IMG/VR virus record: IMGVR_UViG_3300042908_000860
Coordinates: 1-45,101 of that record
Direction: 5' to 3' (one strand)
DNA length: 45,101 nucleotides
DNA from: a virus
The notes below the pieces were generated by a model, which was not told the DNA's origin, made no database searches, and saw only the letters and a list, made by a program, of their open reading frames with translations. Position 1 is the first letter of the stretch. Each line of letters begins with the position of its first letter. Position numbers and translations under genes: made by a program. Below are positions 1 through 7,678 of the stretch, one piece after another.

Positions 1-163
1 GCCTCCACTACCTGTCAGATGTGCGCCAGGGTCTGCTGTTGGGGCAGCGGGTGGCGGAGCAGGTACTGAGGGGCGCCAAGGTGAATGCCAAGGTGCAGGA
101 GATCGAGGAGTGGGGATCGACCACCTTCGAGGGCTACTTCGGTACTACGGTTTCAATCCCCTG
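1..163. repeat. Left copy of 163-bp terminal direct repeat
   Basis: Bases 1-163 are identical to 44939-45101 apart from position 128 (C) against 45066 (T), a synonymous TTC/TTT change in a Phe codon. The repeat lies inside one reading frame that runs off the right end and stops at 162-164, so the window is best read as a circular or circularly permuted genome cut at an arbitrary point. The mismatch points to population variation among reads. Confidence 0.95.
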
Positions 164-164
164 A
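1..164 (+). CDS. Vanadium haloperoxidase-like protein, C-terminal end (residues 387-439)
   Basis: This is the tail of the gene that begins at 43783. The frame enters at base 3 with the Leu-His of the vanadate-binding GGLHY segment and ends at TGA 162-164. The closing C-terminal stretch is the same as at the right end of the window. The stop codon abuts the TCA (reverse TGA) of the minus-strand gene at 165, so the two genes meet tail to tail with no spacer, in a TGATCA palindrome. See the 43783 entry for the functional argument. Confidence 0.85.
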   Translation, partial: LHYLSDVRQGLLLGQRVAEQVLRGAKVNAKVQEIEEWGSTTFEGYFGTTVSIP

Positions 165-467
165 TCAGGGCGGCGGCAGGCGTAGATGGATCCTGATCTG
201 TTGGAGTTCTTTGTCCTGCCGCTCGTTCACTTGATCTTGCCTGTTATCGGTTGCGTCCTTTCTTGCCATGAAAGACACTATTTTTTCGCACAAGCCATCA
301 AAAGAGGTTTTGATAGTGGCAATCTGCACAGCGTGTTGATTCATCTGGCTGGCCGCACCTTGCACAGCGCCGAAGAAGCTGGCGGCAGCGACGCCAGCAA
401 TGCCGATCAGCAACGGCCCAACCCACGCGGGGACGCCCTGGCGCTGATTGGTGCCGTTGTCGGTCAT
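165..467 (-). CDS. Small membrane protein with coiled-coil tail, lysis region
   Basis: A 100-residue protein. A polar N-terminus is followed by one hydrophobic segment (about residues 14-34, rich in Gly/Ala/Ile), then a soluble part with heptad-like Gln/Asp/Arg-rich sequence (about 70-92) that could form a coiled coil. The start ATG at 467 overlaps the stop of the upstream gene (464) as ATGA, implying translational coupling. It is the last gene of the late minus-strand operon. Position next to the endolysin and the one-TM-plus-coil layout suggest a holin accessory or spanin-like role, but no lipobox or clear family signature is visible, so the role is inferred from context. Confidence 0.7.
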   Translation of the reverse strand: MTDNGTNQRQGVPAWVGPLLIGIAGVAAASFFGAVQGAASQMNQHAVQIATIKTSFDGLCEKIVSFMARKDATDNRQDQVNERQDKELQQIRIHLRLPPP

Positions 468-670
468 CGCTTGGCCATCGGGAGGACGATGCCAGCCAGG
501 ATCTCAAGTGCCTTGTAAGCCCTGGGGATGATTGCCCCTATCGCGCCAGCTGTTTCGTCATCCCGGGGCGTGGGGGTCAGATTGACGATCAGCATGGCGA
601 CAGCATGAACCGCAATGGCGATCTCGAAGAGTTCGCGGCGGTTGTCGATCAGGTAGCTGATAATTGGCAC
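464..670 (-). CDS. Small hydrophobic protein, candidate holin
   Basis: A 68-residue protein starting at GTG 670, with GAGG about 5 nt upstream as a ribosome-binding site. It has a central hydrophobic segment (about residues 14-31) and a second Ala/Ile-rich segment (about 41-64), separated by a charged turn containing Pro-Arg-Asp-Asp. Size, two potential membrane helices and location beside the endolysin fit a class II-type holin, but sequence families of holins are too divergent to name one. It overlaps the next gene by ATGA. Alternative: structural membrane peptide without lysis function. Confidence 0.6.
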   Translation of the reverse strand: MPIISYLIDNRRELFEIAIAVHAVAMLIVNLTPTPRDDETAGAIGAIIPRAYKALEILAGIVLPMAKR

Positions 671-792
671 GGAGCCTCGATGAGCGCTGGTAAAGCCATG
701 CTAACCCGTCCGTGCCGGGCTATAGGATGCGCGGGCGTCACTCATGGCGCTTCATGGGTCCTTGTCAGTGGGCCTGTGGGGATTGGGTCTTT

Positions 793-821
793 GCCCCGCC
801 AGTGGAACGGCGGGGCTTTTT
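793..821 (+). terminator. Rho-independent terminator, plus strand
   Basis: GCCCCGCC (793-800), an 8-nt loop, GGCGGGGC (809-816), then TTTTT (817-821). The U-tract is on the plus strand; the minus-strand reading is followed by AAAGAC, so it is not a minus-strand terminator. It would stop plus-strand transcription coming out of the haloperoxidase gene (ends 164) after it has run antisense through the two small lysis-region genes. Confidence 0.75.
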
Positions 822-829
822 GTTGGCCC

Positions 830-1570
830 CTACTGGGGCCGCACATCGAGGGCCCACCCGGTGGCGGGGCCGTCGGCTTCCCAGCGGCGGCCCCAATTTT
901 TCCGGCTGTAGTGGATGCCGGCGCCGCCCGAGTGGTTGACGTAGCCGCCGCCGATCAGATCGGCTTCGCCGTTCGGGTCGTTGTGGATCCAGTCGGTGGG
1001 GGTGCAGCCGATCACGACGGTCCAATGGCCGCCGCCGGTGGGCGCAGTCGATGGGCCCTTGTGCAGCCAGCCGACGGGCACGGGCCGGCCCGCGGCCAGG
1101 GCGCCCTCCAGGAAGGCGGCGGTGCAGTTCGTCACCAGCCTGGCGGAAAGGCCCAGGTGGCGCAGGGTGGCGATCTGCGCCTCTGAGTTGGTGCTGTCAC
1201 CGAACCGGGCGCGGATCTTGTTGTAGGCGTCGTCGCCGGTGACCTTCCCGTAGAACGCCGCGACCATGGCGCAGCTGCTGCTGAAGCATTCGCGGTAGCC
1301 GGTGCCGCTGGCGTTGTCGTTCTGGCTGAAGTAGGGCACTTTCAGCAGGATTCCGGCTTCCGGGTGCGGCTTGTCGGTCAGCTTCTTGCCCGTGCTCCAG
1401 GTGCTGAACCACGGTTCAGAACGGCGCATCACATCGACGTAGGGCCTGCCCTTCATCAGTTCCGCTTCAAGCTCCACAATGGCGGCATCCTGCCGGGCGG
1501 CGGCTTCAGTGCCGGGGGCAGCCTTGTAGCGCCAGAGCTGCTGAAACGTGATGGGCGCTGGGTTGGTCAT
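830..1570 (-). CDS. Endolysin-like protein with C39-type cysteine peptidase domain
   Basis: A 246-residue protein. From about residue 78 it shows the layout of the peptidase C39-like (papain-fold) family: VPYFSQ, then ECFSSSCAM with Cys95 seven residues before Met as in the family's catalytic motif, an Ala/Tyr/Gly helix after it, GGHWTVV carrying the likely catalytic His, and WIHNDPNGE carrying the third residue. The N-terminal 75 residues could be a wall-binding or linker region. It sits directly after a small membrane protein (ATGA overlap at 1567-1570), typical of an endolysin in a lysis cassette. Cleavage of peptidoglycan cross-bridges is inferred; a virion-associated peptidase is an alternative. 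Confidence 0.75.
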   Translation of the reverse strand: MTNPAPITFQQLWRYKAAPGTEAAARQDAAIVELEAELMKGRPYVDVMRRSEPWFSTWSTGKKLTDKPHPEAGILLKVPYFSQNDNASGTGYRECFSSSCAMVAAFYGKVTGDDAYNKIRARFGDSTNSEAQIATLRHLGLSARLVTNCTAAFLEGALAAGRPVPVGWLHKGPSTAPTGGGHWTVVIGCTPTDWIHNDPNGEADLIGGGYVNHSGGAGIHYSRKNWGRRWEADGPATGWALDVRPQ

Positions 1571-1860
1571 GGTGTCGAATCGTTAGGGTCAGGTTCGCCG
1601 CGGCGGGGGTCACGCAATGCCGGGTTGTAGGTGTGATACCCCAGCACCCCGCCAATACCGAGGCCACCAAGGGCAGTAACCAACCTGCCCACATCCGTGA
1701 CTTGAATCGTCAGCGGGTTTTCCTTCCAGCATGCTAACGACGATCGCCCCTCCAACCTGCAATCGATGCCAACACCAAGCCAAGTAAGATACCAGACCGC
1801 AGCAATCCTGCCGCCGTATTTCAAAACGGCGTTGATTGTTGCCGGCGAGAATGTCATCAT
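1567..1860 (-). CDS. Putative holin / small membrane protein
   Basis: A 97-residue protein with two hydrophobic stretches, about residues 18-32 (Ile/Ala/Trp/Leu-rich) and 56-75 (Val/Leu/Gly-rich), and a charged, proline-rich C-terminus, the usual pattern of phage holins. Start ATG at 1860; a second ATG follows immediately. The stop overlaps the endolysin start by ATGA, so the two are probably translated together. Another open frame (1610-1924) overlaps it but has no such pattern. No named holin family recognised. Confidence 0.6.
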   Translation of the reverse strand: MMTFSPATINAVLKYGGRIAAVWYLTWLGVGIDCRLEGRSSLACWKENPLTIQVTDVGRLVTALGGLGIGGVLGYHTYNPALRDPRRGEPDPNDSTP

Positions 1861-1910
1861 GGCACCAAAGGAGCCCGGGAAACAGTATCAACATAGCAGC
1901 TAGCTGCGCA

Positions 1911-2168
1911 TCACCTCTTGACACCCGATATGGTTTCCAGCCTGATCAACCGTCCATCGTGCTCCCCGATCTTCTTTGCATTCTCCAAGATATCGCGACG
2001 GCTTGCCTCTAGATCAGTCTTAATTTCTTGCTGGTTTTCCAGTACCTGGGCCAACTGCCTTGGAACGGTATAGATCAGATAGCCAATGCCACCGACGGTT
2101 GCGGTGACTAAAACGACCGCGCCGCCCGCGAGGGTCTGGGCCTTGACCTCTTGCCAGAATGTACCCAT
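1911..2168 (-). CDS. One-TM protein with coiled coil, lysis or tail associated
   Basis: An 85-residue protein starting at ATG 2168, six bases after the preceding tail gene. It has one membrane segment (about residues 14-33, Gly/Val/Ala/Ile-rich) and a long charged helix (about 36-80) with heptads of Leu, Ile and Gln, a probable coiled coil. This resembles the i-spanin type (inner membrane anchor plus coil) or a holin partner; no outer-membrane lipoprotein partner is obvious in the neighbourhood. Function inferred from layout and position only. Confidence 0.55.
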   Translation of the reverse strand: MGTFWQEVKAQTLAGGAVVLVTATVGGIGYLIYTVPRQLAQVLENQQEIKTDLEASRRDILENAKKIGEHDGRLIRLETISGVKR

Positions 2169-2173
2169 CGGCC

Positions 2174-4033
2174 CTAGGCGATCACCCGCTGATAGTCCCA
2201 CGATAGCGAACCCGCCGCATCGCTCATAACCAGCGTTGCCGTCGATGCGGTACCGCTCAGGGTGGTGGTGGTGGCCGTCGTGATGGTGCGCGTCACAGTG
2301 GGCCCACTCCCCACCGATCCCGGCGCCGGGTCCGTGGTCACACCCTGCAGGTTGTGGCCGCCGCCGAGATCCAGCGCCAACGCGGCGGCCGGCTGCCGCA
2401 ATGCCCACCCCTGCGCCAGGCAGCCATAGGCCGCATCGAATGACCCACTGGCATGCACCACCAGCCGTTGCCGGCCTGGGTCCACCTGGTACCGGGTGGC
2501 GCCGTACAGCGGTCGCTGGTTCGCGGGATCCAGCTGGGTTTCGAGCTCCGTCAGGTAGTCGAGACCCGTCGCTTCGGTGTTGGTGGCCAGCACCGTGAGG
2601 GCATTGGAAAGGCCAAAGGTTGCGCTGCCGTAGCTGACCAGCCAGCCGGCGCCGCTGGCATCGAAACCCGCCGTGACGTGGTTGATTCCGGTGAGGAAGT
2701 TCCCGCCGGTGCGGGGGTAGGCGTAGTGATTCAGCACCCCGTAGGTGGATGACACCCGCAACAGCCCGAGGATGTTGGCCTGGCCGCTGATGATGCTGCC
2801 GTTCGAGCCGATCAACAACCCGCCATCGGGCAGCACCACCATTTCGTTGTCGTAGGTGGTGGGACCGGTGGCGAGGGGTGAGCCGTAGCCGCACACGGTC
2901 GAGACCGCGAACGCGCTCGTGAGCTTCACCAGGTAGGACCGGACGGATGGCGCGGTGGAGAAGTCAGACCGGCGACAGAGGAACAGGACGCTTCCGTCGG
3001 TCTGCACGGCCAGCCGGCGCAGTTCGGTCTCGGCGCCATCGACCGTGAACCGATGGGCGTTGATGAAGTTGCCATTGGCGGTGTTGAGGCGCACCAGGGT
3101 GGGCACCAACGCCACCGATGGTGTGCGGGCGGAGGTGCCCAGGATGATCTCCCCGCTGCTGGCGTTGGGGCACAGCTGCGCGGGGCCCATGATCGCCAGC
3201 GCGTACTGGCGCTGCCAGCGGGTGGAGCCGTCGGCTTCGAGGCACCAGACATGGGTGGCGCTGGTGACGTCCGGATCATCACTGCGGCGGGCTGCTACCA
3301 CGCACCCGCCGCCGGGCAGCGCTGCTACCGCGGGGGCGAAGCTCACAGCTCCTTGGTTCACGCCATCGAGACCTGTAGAGGTCCACCGCTGCCACAGGAT
3401 CACGCCGGCATCGGTGCGCTTCACCACCACCACCCGCGAAACGGTCGAGCCGGTAGGGGCGAACCAGAACGCCTGGTAGTTGGTCCCGTCCGATTCGTCG
3501 GTGGCGATGTTCCCGTAGCTGCGGAACGCGCCGCTGCTGACGTTGGCGGGGGTGGTAAGCCTGCTGCTCCAGATGGTGGGCAGGGTGTCGGGGCCGACCA
3601 GCGTCGTAGGTGCGCCGAGCTCGATGGTCGCCGTCCGGGCCCGCATGACGATCCGCTCGATCCACGGCGGCGCCGGATCCTCCACCAGCTCGAACGCGAT
3701 CGAGTGACCGTCCTTCGCGGTGTCGTTCAGGTCCGGGATGCCGGCGTACCGCCAGCGCTTCACCCCCCACGATGGGTTGGGCGCCACGTCGATCAGCTCC
3801 GGCGACAGCAACCACGACCCCATCCGCCCCTCGGCCATCGCATGGTCCCGGATGGTGTGCTGAACGGTGCGGCTGAGCCCCTCGAATGACACCCGGATGC
3901 GCGCCGGCGTGGAGCGGTTGATGCCAGACATGGGCCGGTAGTTGCCGGCGTCGCTGCGCTCATCACTCACCGGCTGACTGCCAGGCAGCCAGGCGATGGA
4001 GGAGGCCCTGATGCCGGTGGGGAAGTCAGCCAT
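2174..4033 (-). CDS. Large tail protein with beta-propeller-like repeats
   Basis: A 619-residue protein. The first 150 residues look like a phage tail domain; residues about 170-500 carry repeated segments of the type Leu-Pro-(Asp/Gly)-Gly-Gly followed by a hydrophobic strand, alternating with Trp-Gln-Arg and Asp-Gly-Ser strands. This spacing is what beta-propeller or delta-60-type repeats look like. The C-terminus is Thr/Ala/Gly-rich and could be a fibrous or Ig-like domain. It overlaps the next upstream gene by one base and follows the tail-tip genes, so a distal tail adhesin or receptor-binding role is likely. The propeller call is by eye, not by profile. Confidence 0.6.
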   Translation of the reverse strand: MADFPTGIRASSIAWLPGSQPVSDERSDAGNYRPMSGINRSTPARIRVSFEGLSRTVQHTIRDHAMAEGRMGSWLLSPELIDVAPNPSWGVKRWRYAGIPDLNDTAKDGHSIAFELVEDPAPPWIERIVMRARTATIELGAPTTLVGPDTLPTIWSSRLTTPANVSSGAFRSYGNIATDESDGTNYQAFWFAPTGSTVSRVVVVKRTDAGVILWQRWTSTGLDGVNQGAVSFAPAVAALPGGGCVVAARRSDDPDVTSATHVWCLEADGSTRWQRQYALAIMGPAQLCPNASSGEIILGTSARTPSVALVPTLVRLNTANGNFINAHRFTVDGAETELRRLAVQTDGSVLFLCRRSDFSTAPSVRSYLVKLTSAFAVSTVCGYGSPLATGPTTYDNEMVVLPDGGLLIGSNGSIISGQANILGLLRVSSTYGVLNHYAYPRTGGNFLTGINHVTAGFDASGAGWLVSYGSATFGLSNALTVLATNTEATGLDYLTELETQLDPANQRPLYGATRYQVDPGRQRLVVHASGSFDAAYGCLAQGWALRQPAAALALDLGGGHNLQGVTTDPAPGSVGSGPTVTRTITTATTTTLSGTASTATLVMSDAAGSLSWDYQRVIA

Positions 4034-4683
4034 CAGGGCGGGGGCGTGTAGGTGAGGTCCGCCACCCCATCGAGGATGATCTCGCCGACGTCGGGCAGCG
4101 CGAAGGTGGAGAACCGCAGATCCGCCACGCCGTCGAGGATGATCTCGCCAACCGGCAGCTGTCCGTCAGGTGATGGCGTCTCGACGATCACCGGCGGCAG
4201 CACATCCGGATCCGGGATGGGTGTAGGGCGTGGCGGCAGGGCCGGCAGTGCGGCGCCGACGATCGCGCCAGCATCACCACCCGACAGCACCGGGCCCGAT
4301 GTGGTGGGTCCGATCGTGATGCCCACCGCCTGGAGCGCAACGGTCAGGCTGTAGTGCCCCGCGCTCACGTACTCGGGTTCAGGCGCGGCGGTGTAGATCC
4401 ACTGCAGGGAAACATCGGCGATGGCGTCGCCGCCGTCGTTGCCGCACCAGACCGCAGCGGGCAGGGTGAAGGGTTCGCCGTGCTGCGTCTCGAAATGGTC
4501 GGTGATCTGATCGATCTCCGCGGTCGGCCGCTTCGAGTAGGGCAGCTCCAGGGTCTGCCCGACCGCGAGGGTGCCGACGCGGTAGAGGTAGGCGATGCCG
4601 GATAGGCCGCTGTACTCCGCCGTCGGAATCTGCCCGATGGTGTAGGAGCGTTCGTCTGGCGTGATCGCCGGGAACTGCGCCAT
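4033..4683 (-). CDS. Tail-associated structural protein with C-terminal tandem repeat
   Basis: A 216-residue protein. The start is ATG 4683, which shares one base with the stop of the upstream gene; the open frame extends further upstream but there it lies inside that gene. The N-terminal part is a mixed soluble domain (tail or hub-like, unrecognised); residues about 140-170 are Pro/Gly-rich, and the C-terminus holds two copies of GEIILDGVADL. Position between tip proteins and the propeller-like protein makes it a minor tail component. No family recognised. Confidence 0.6.
   Translation of the reverse strand: MAQFPAITPDERSYTIGQIPTAEYSGLSGIAYLYRVGTLAVGQTLELPYSKRPTAEIDQITDHFETQHGEPFTLPAAVWCGNDGGDAIADVSLQWIYTAAPEPEYVSAGHYSLTVALQAVGITIGPTTSGPVLSGGDAGAIVGAALPALPPRPTPIPDPDVLPPVIVETPSPDGQLPVGEIILDGVADLRFSTFALPDVGEIILDGVADLTYTPPP
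4059..4149 (-). repeat. Two direct copies encoding GEIILDGVADL
   Basis: Bases 4059-4087 and 4121-4149 are near-identical, differing at a few positions, and encode the same 11-residue strand unit at the C-terminus of the 4033-4683 protein. Such short repeats are common in phage fibre proteins and can change copy number. Confidence 0.7.
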
Positions 4684-5150
4684 CAGATCGCGGAGCGAAG
4701 CCGCATCATCCCGTCGATGGCGCTGAAGTCGACCTTGAAGATGCCGCCGTTGGGCACGGTGATGGTGCTGGGATAGGCCCAGTACCCGATCAGGCTCCGG
4801 TTGGCATCGGTGGCGTTGGAGGTCTTGCTGAGCAGGTTGACGTAACGGAATGGACCGAAACCGGTGGCGTCGGTGGCAGCAGTACCGGTCCACTCAATGT
4901 CGTTGGCGACGAAGCGGCGGGTGTTGCTGTAGGTGCTGCGGGTGATGACCAGATCAACCATCCCCGCATAGCCGTTCTTCGCCGTGATCTCTGCGAGGTC
5001 GCCCTTCACCGCATGGGTTGCACGGTTGGGGGTGGCATTGCTGAGATAGACCGACAGGGTGTCAGTGGAGAGATCGATCTTCGTGCCGCCTTTCCCCTTT
5101 TCAAGTTCAGCCAGGAACGCATCGAAGGTGTAGAAGTTGGCAGCTGCCAC
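4683..5150 (-). CDS. Phage minor structural (tail) protein
   Basis: A 155-residue protein starting at GTG 5150. It begins with a Phe/Leu-Glu-Lys-rich helix, then a beta-rich domain with Asp-Ile-Glu-Trp-Thr-Gly-Thr and Gly-Phe-Gly-Pro-Phe-Arg-Tyr segments of a type I associate with small structural proteins of siphophages. It lies between the tail-tip gene and the next tail protein, with an overlapping stop/start downstream. Precise role unknown; distal-tail decoration or fibre attachment are possibilities. Confidence 0.6.
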   Translation of the reverse strand: MAAANFYTFDAFLAELEKGKGGTKIDLSTDTLSVYLSNATPNRATHAVKGDLAEITAKNGYAGMVDLVITRSTYSNTRRFVANDIEWTGTAATDATGFGPFRYVNLLSKTSNATDANRSLIGYWAYPSTITVPNGGIFKVDFSAIDGMMRLRSAI

Positions 5151-5185
5151 GTCTGGTGGTTCTCAGTCCCGACAGTCTAGATCAC

Positions 5186-7207
5186 CTACGCCACAGTGGC
5201 CGCCGCCACCTCCCGGGCGATGATGCTGCAGCCGTTGTCGTCTACCGGGTGGTGGGATGCCTGGATCGTCCAGGGCCCCAGTAGGGGGCCGCTGATGCTC
5301 TCGATCTCGTAGAGGTAAGACCAGATCGAGGAGGCCCCCACCGATGGGTTACGCGCCCGGTCCTGCCGCACGATGTCGCCGGCCCGGAGCGCGGCGATCT
5401 GCGGGGTAGGGGTCACGACCCAGGAGGCGTCATGGGTGATGTGCCGCCGCTGCGCCAGGCGTAGCGCACCAGCTCGGACCGCGTGGAGCTCTCGCGTGAT
5501 GAACTCGGACCCATCCAGGTCCGTCCATGGGCCGTCGATGGCGGTGCCGGCGTAGCGCACCTCCGTGGCTTGGGTGACGCCCACATCGTTCTCGGGCTGG
5601 TCGCGCCACAGCACCAGGGCCGCAAACGGCTTGCGGTCGGCGATCGAGCGGCGGGTGATCTGAAACTGGCTGCTGTTCGATTCGTCGAACGCCATCACCG
5701 GTGTGATGGGGCTGGTATCGATCGCGTGGGCGATGGTCACCGGCAGGGCCGGGCGGAGACCCAGCAGGCCCCATCGATCTGTGACGCGCAGCAGGTGCAT
5801 GGGCGCCATGAGGCTCAGGTACTCGCGCACGTTCGCCGGGTTGGCGATCACCCCATCGAAGGTGATGCCGTTGGCGGCACAGAACCTGGCAGCTGCGGTC
5901 AGGCCCGACACGTCGATCAGCTGGGACGGCATCCGGCCGGAGGCGATCAGCAGGTGATGGGCCACATCAGGGAAAAGGTTCGTAGCGCCAGGCGTGCCTT
6001 CGATGAGGCGATGGATGGGCTGGCCGTTGCGGATGAAGAAGTGCGCCTGACGCTGCCAGCCCGTGTCACCAGCTGCGTAAGTCCTGGAGAGGGAGACGGT
6101 GGTGAGGCCGGCGTAGGTGCCGCCGGTTCCGCAATAGATGGTCGCCTCGGGTTTGGGTAGGGGCTCGCTGTTCTCCTCGGTAACTGTGATGTCATACGTC
6201 ACGCCAACCAAGCCGCCGTAGATGCTGGCCGCGTAGGTGCCGTCGGAGACATTGTGGAATGCGCTGGCGTAGGTGAGAACCGCGCCGTTCACATACTCAG
6301 AAGCCTGGAACGAGATCCCGCCGTAAGTCTCCAGTGAAGCAGGGCGGGTGACTTGATACTGAGCCAAGTTGATGTTGCGCCCGAACCTGGCGCGGTCTAC
6401 CAATGCCTGGTTCGGTGAGATCCACCAGATCTGAGTCCCGTAGCCATAGGCCCGAATCACGGCATCATCCAGGCTGCCATCCGGCGATGGCCCAGCCAGT
6501 GGATCGTCAGCAGGGAACCACGCTTGAGAGGCGTAGTACGCAACGGTTGGCGCTGGGTAAGGTATTCCGGTTGGATAGACCTGGCCCTTGTACGCCTTTG
6601 TCCTGCCAGCCGTCGGCCAGTTGACGTGCTTAATTACGTCAATCTTAAAACTGGTTATGTAGTTACCGCTGCTCTTGATTGAGATTGTTGCTACTTGTTC
6701 GTCGATGTGGTTGGCCAGCTGTTCATCAGTGGCGAATGAGGCAAGGTCCAGCATGGGGCCAACGCCGATCGGCTTGCCCTCGATCACCTCCCGCGTGCTG
6801 GTGGTGGTCACCTCAAACCGCTGCTGGATGAAGTTGCCGGGCGCCCAGCTGGCAGCTCTGGCGCCGTACGCCTGCACGATCTCGCCCGACGAAAGCTGTG
6901 TGTCGCCCTGGTAGGCGTCGGTAGCGGCGATCGTTCCGAGCTGGCCATCCGCCAGCACCAGCAGGTAGGAGGCCGTTACCCGGTTGGCTGCGTCGTTGGT
7001 GAAACGGCACTCGGCCGCCGGGGGCGAGATCAGCACCCCGCCGGTGGAGCCGGTGCGCTTGCCGATCACCAGCGGGATCGCCTGCCCGAGCTCTAGCGCT
7101 GTCTGCTGCCCGTTCAGATCAGCCCTCACCGACAGGTTGTCATTGCGCACCACCTGCCGGCGCTGCGCGGCGAGCGTGGGGACGGCAACGGCGGGTGTGG
7201 AAGGCAT
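5186..7207 (-). CDS. Tail tip / host-specificity protein (gpJ-like)
   Basis: A 673-residue protein, ATG 7207, three bases after the preceding hub-like gene. It is long, beta-rich and situated after tape measure and hub genes, where lambda-type phages encode the central tail-tip protein that forms the end of the tube and contacts the host. The N-terminus carries a Gly-Gln-Ala-Ile-Pro-Leu-Val-Ile-Gly segment like the conserved opening of tip proteins; the C-terminal third has several Arg-Asp/Trp segments. It is shorter than lambda J (about 1,130 residues), so adhesion is probably shared with the following tail genes. Family call by position and overall pattern. Confidence 0.6.
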   Translation of the reverse strand: MPSTPAVAVPTLAAQRRQVVRNDNLSVRADLNGQQTALELGQAIPLVIGKRTGSTGGVLISPPAAECRFTNDAANRVTASYLLVLADGQLGTIAATDAYQGDTQLSSGEIVQAYGARAASWAPGNFIQQRFEVTTTSTREVIEGKPIGVGPMLDLASFATDEQLANHIDEQVATISIKSSGNYITSFKIDVIKHVNWPTAGRTKAYKGQVYPTGIPYPAPTVAYYASQAWFPADDPLAGPSPDGSLDDAVIRAYGYGTQIWWISPNQALVDRARFGRNINLAQYQVTRPASLETYGGISFQASEYVNGAVLTYASAFHNVSDGTYAASIYGGLVGVTYDITVTEENSEPLPKPEATIYCGTGGTYAGLTTVSLSRTYAAGDTGWQRQAHFFIRNGQPIHRLIEGTPGATNLFPDVAHHLLIASGRMPSQLIDVSGLTAAARFCAANGITFDGVIANPANVREYLSLMAPMHLLRVTDRWGLLGLRPALPVTIAHAIDTSPITPVMAFDESNSSQFQITRRSIADRKPFAALVLWRDQPENDVGVTQATEVRYAGTAIDGPWTDLDGSEFITRELHAVRAGALRLAQRRHITHDASWVVTPTPQIAALRAGDIVRQDRARNPSVGASSIWSYLYEIESISGPLLGPWTIQASHHPVDDNGCSIIAREVAAATVA

Positions 7208-7210
7208 GGA

Positions 7211-7678
7211 TCAGAGACGGCAGGGGGTGCCCACGAGGGCGGTTGTGAACCGACGGGGCGGCACCTGCGCGCCGAGCGATTCGAGGGCAGATCCGACCGT
7301 GATGGTCACGGTCGAGGGGAACACCTCGCCGCCGCCAGTCACCTCTCCGATCGCGGTCAACAGCACCACCTGCCCCGGCGGGGGGGTGTCGGGCCGGGTC
7401 GGCAGGTCGAACTGGTAGACGGTGATGGTCGCCAGCCAGCCCTCTGCCATGGCGTCATCGGCGGCGGTGGAGATCGCCGTGAGGCCCGGCAGGGTGATCG
7501 TGAGATCTGTTTCGTCAGCGCTGCCGGTGTTAGCCAGGCCGTCGATGGTGAAGTCCACGAACTGGTAGGAGTCGGCCCCGATCGTGACCGGCGCCTGGCG
7601 GTAGAACGACTGCAGCGTGATTCCGGTGGCGTTGGTGGTCGGCTCCCACAGGCGGAGGAAGGTGGCGTGTTGGATCAT
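7211..7678 (-). CDS. Minor tail / hub-like protein (gpL or DUF1833-like)
   Basis: A 155-residue protein starting at ATG 7678, overlapping the tape-measure stop as ATGA. It has alternating beta strands, a central Asp-Leu-Thr-Ile-Thr-Leu-Pro strand followed by an Ala-rich helix, and a short Pro-Pro-Arg-Arg-Phe tail with a terminal Cys. Small proteins of this pattern directly after the tape measure make the distal tail or upper hub of siphophages. I cannot separate gpL-like from DUF1833-like by eye. Confidence 0.55.
   Translation of the reverse strand: MIQHATFLRLWEPTTNATGITLQSFYRQAPVTIGADSYQFVDFTIDGLANTGSADETDLTITLPGLTAISTAADDAMAEGWLATITVYQFDLPTRPDTPPPGQVVLLTAIGEVTGGGEVFPSTVTITVGSALESLGAQVPPRRFTTALVGTPCRL

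Noticed and set aside
671-829. Minus-strand promoter for the last two lysis genes
   Set aside because: TATAGC and TGACAA occur but not at usable spacing; nothing beyond the plus-strand terminator can be supported.
1610-1924. 104-codon frame overlapping the holin-like gene
   Set aside because: Lacks hydrophobic pattern and coupling; the 1567-1860 frame fits both.
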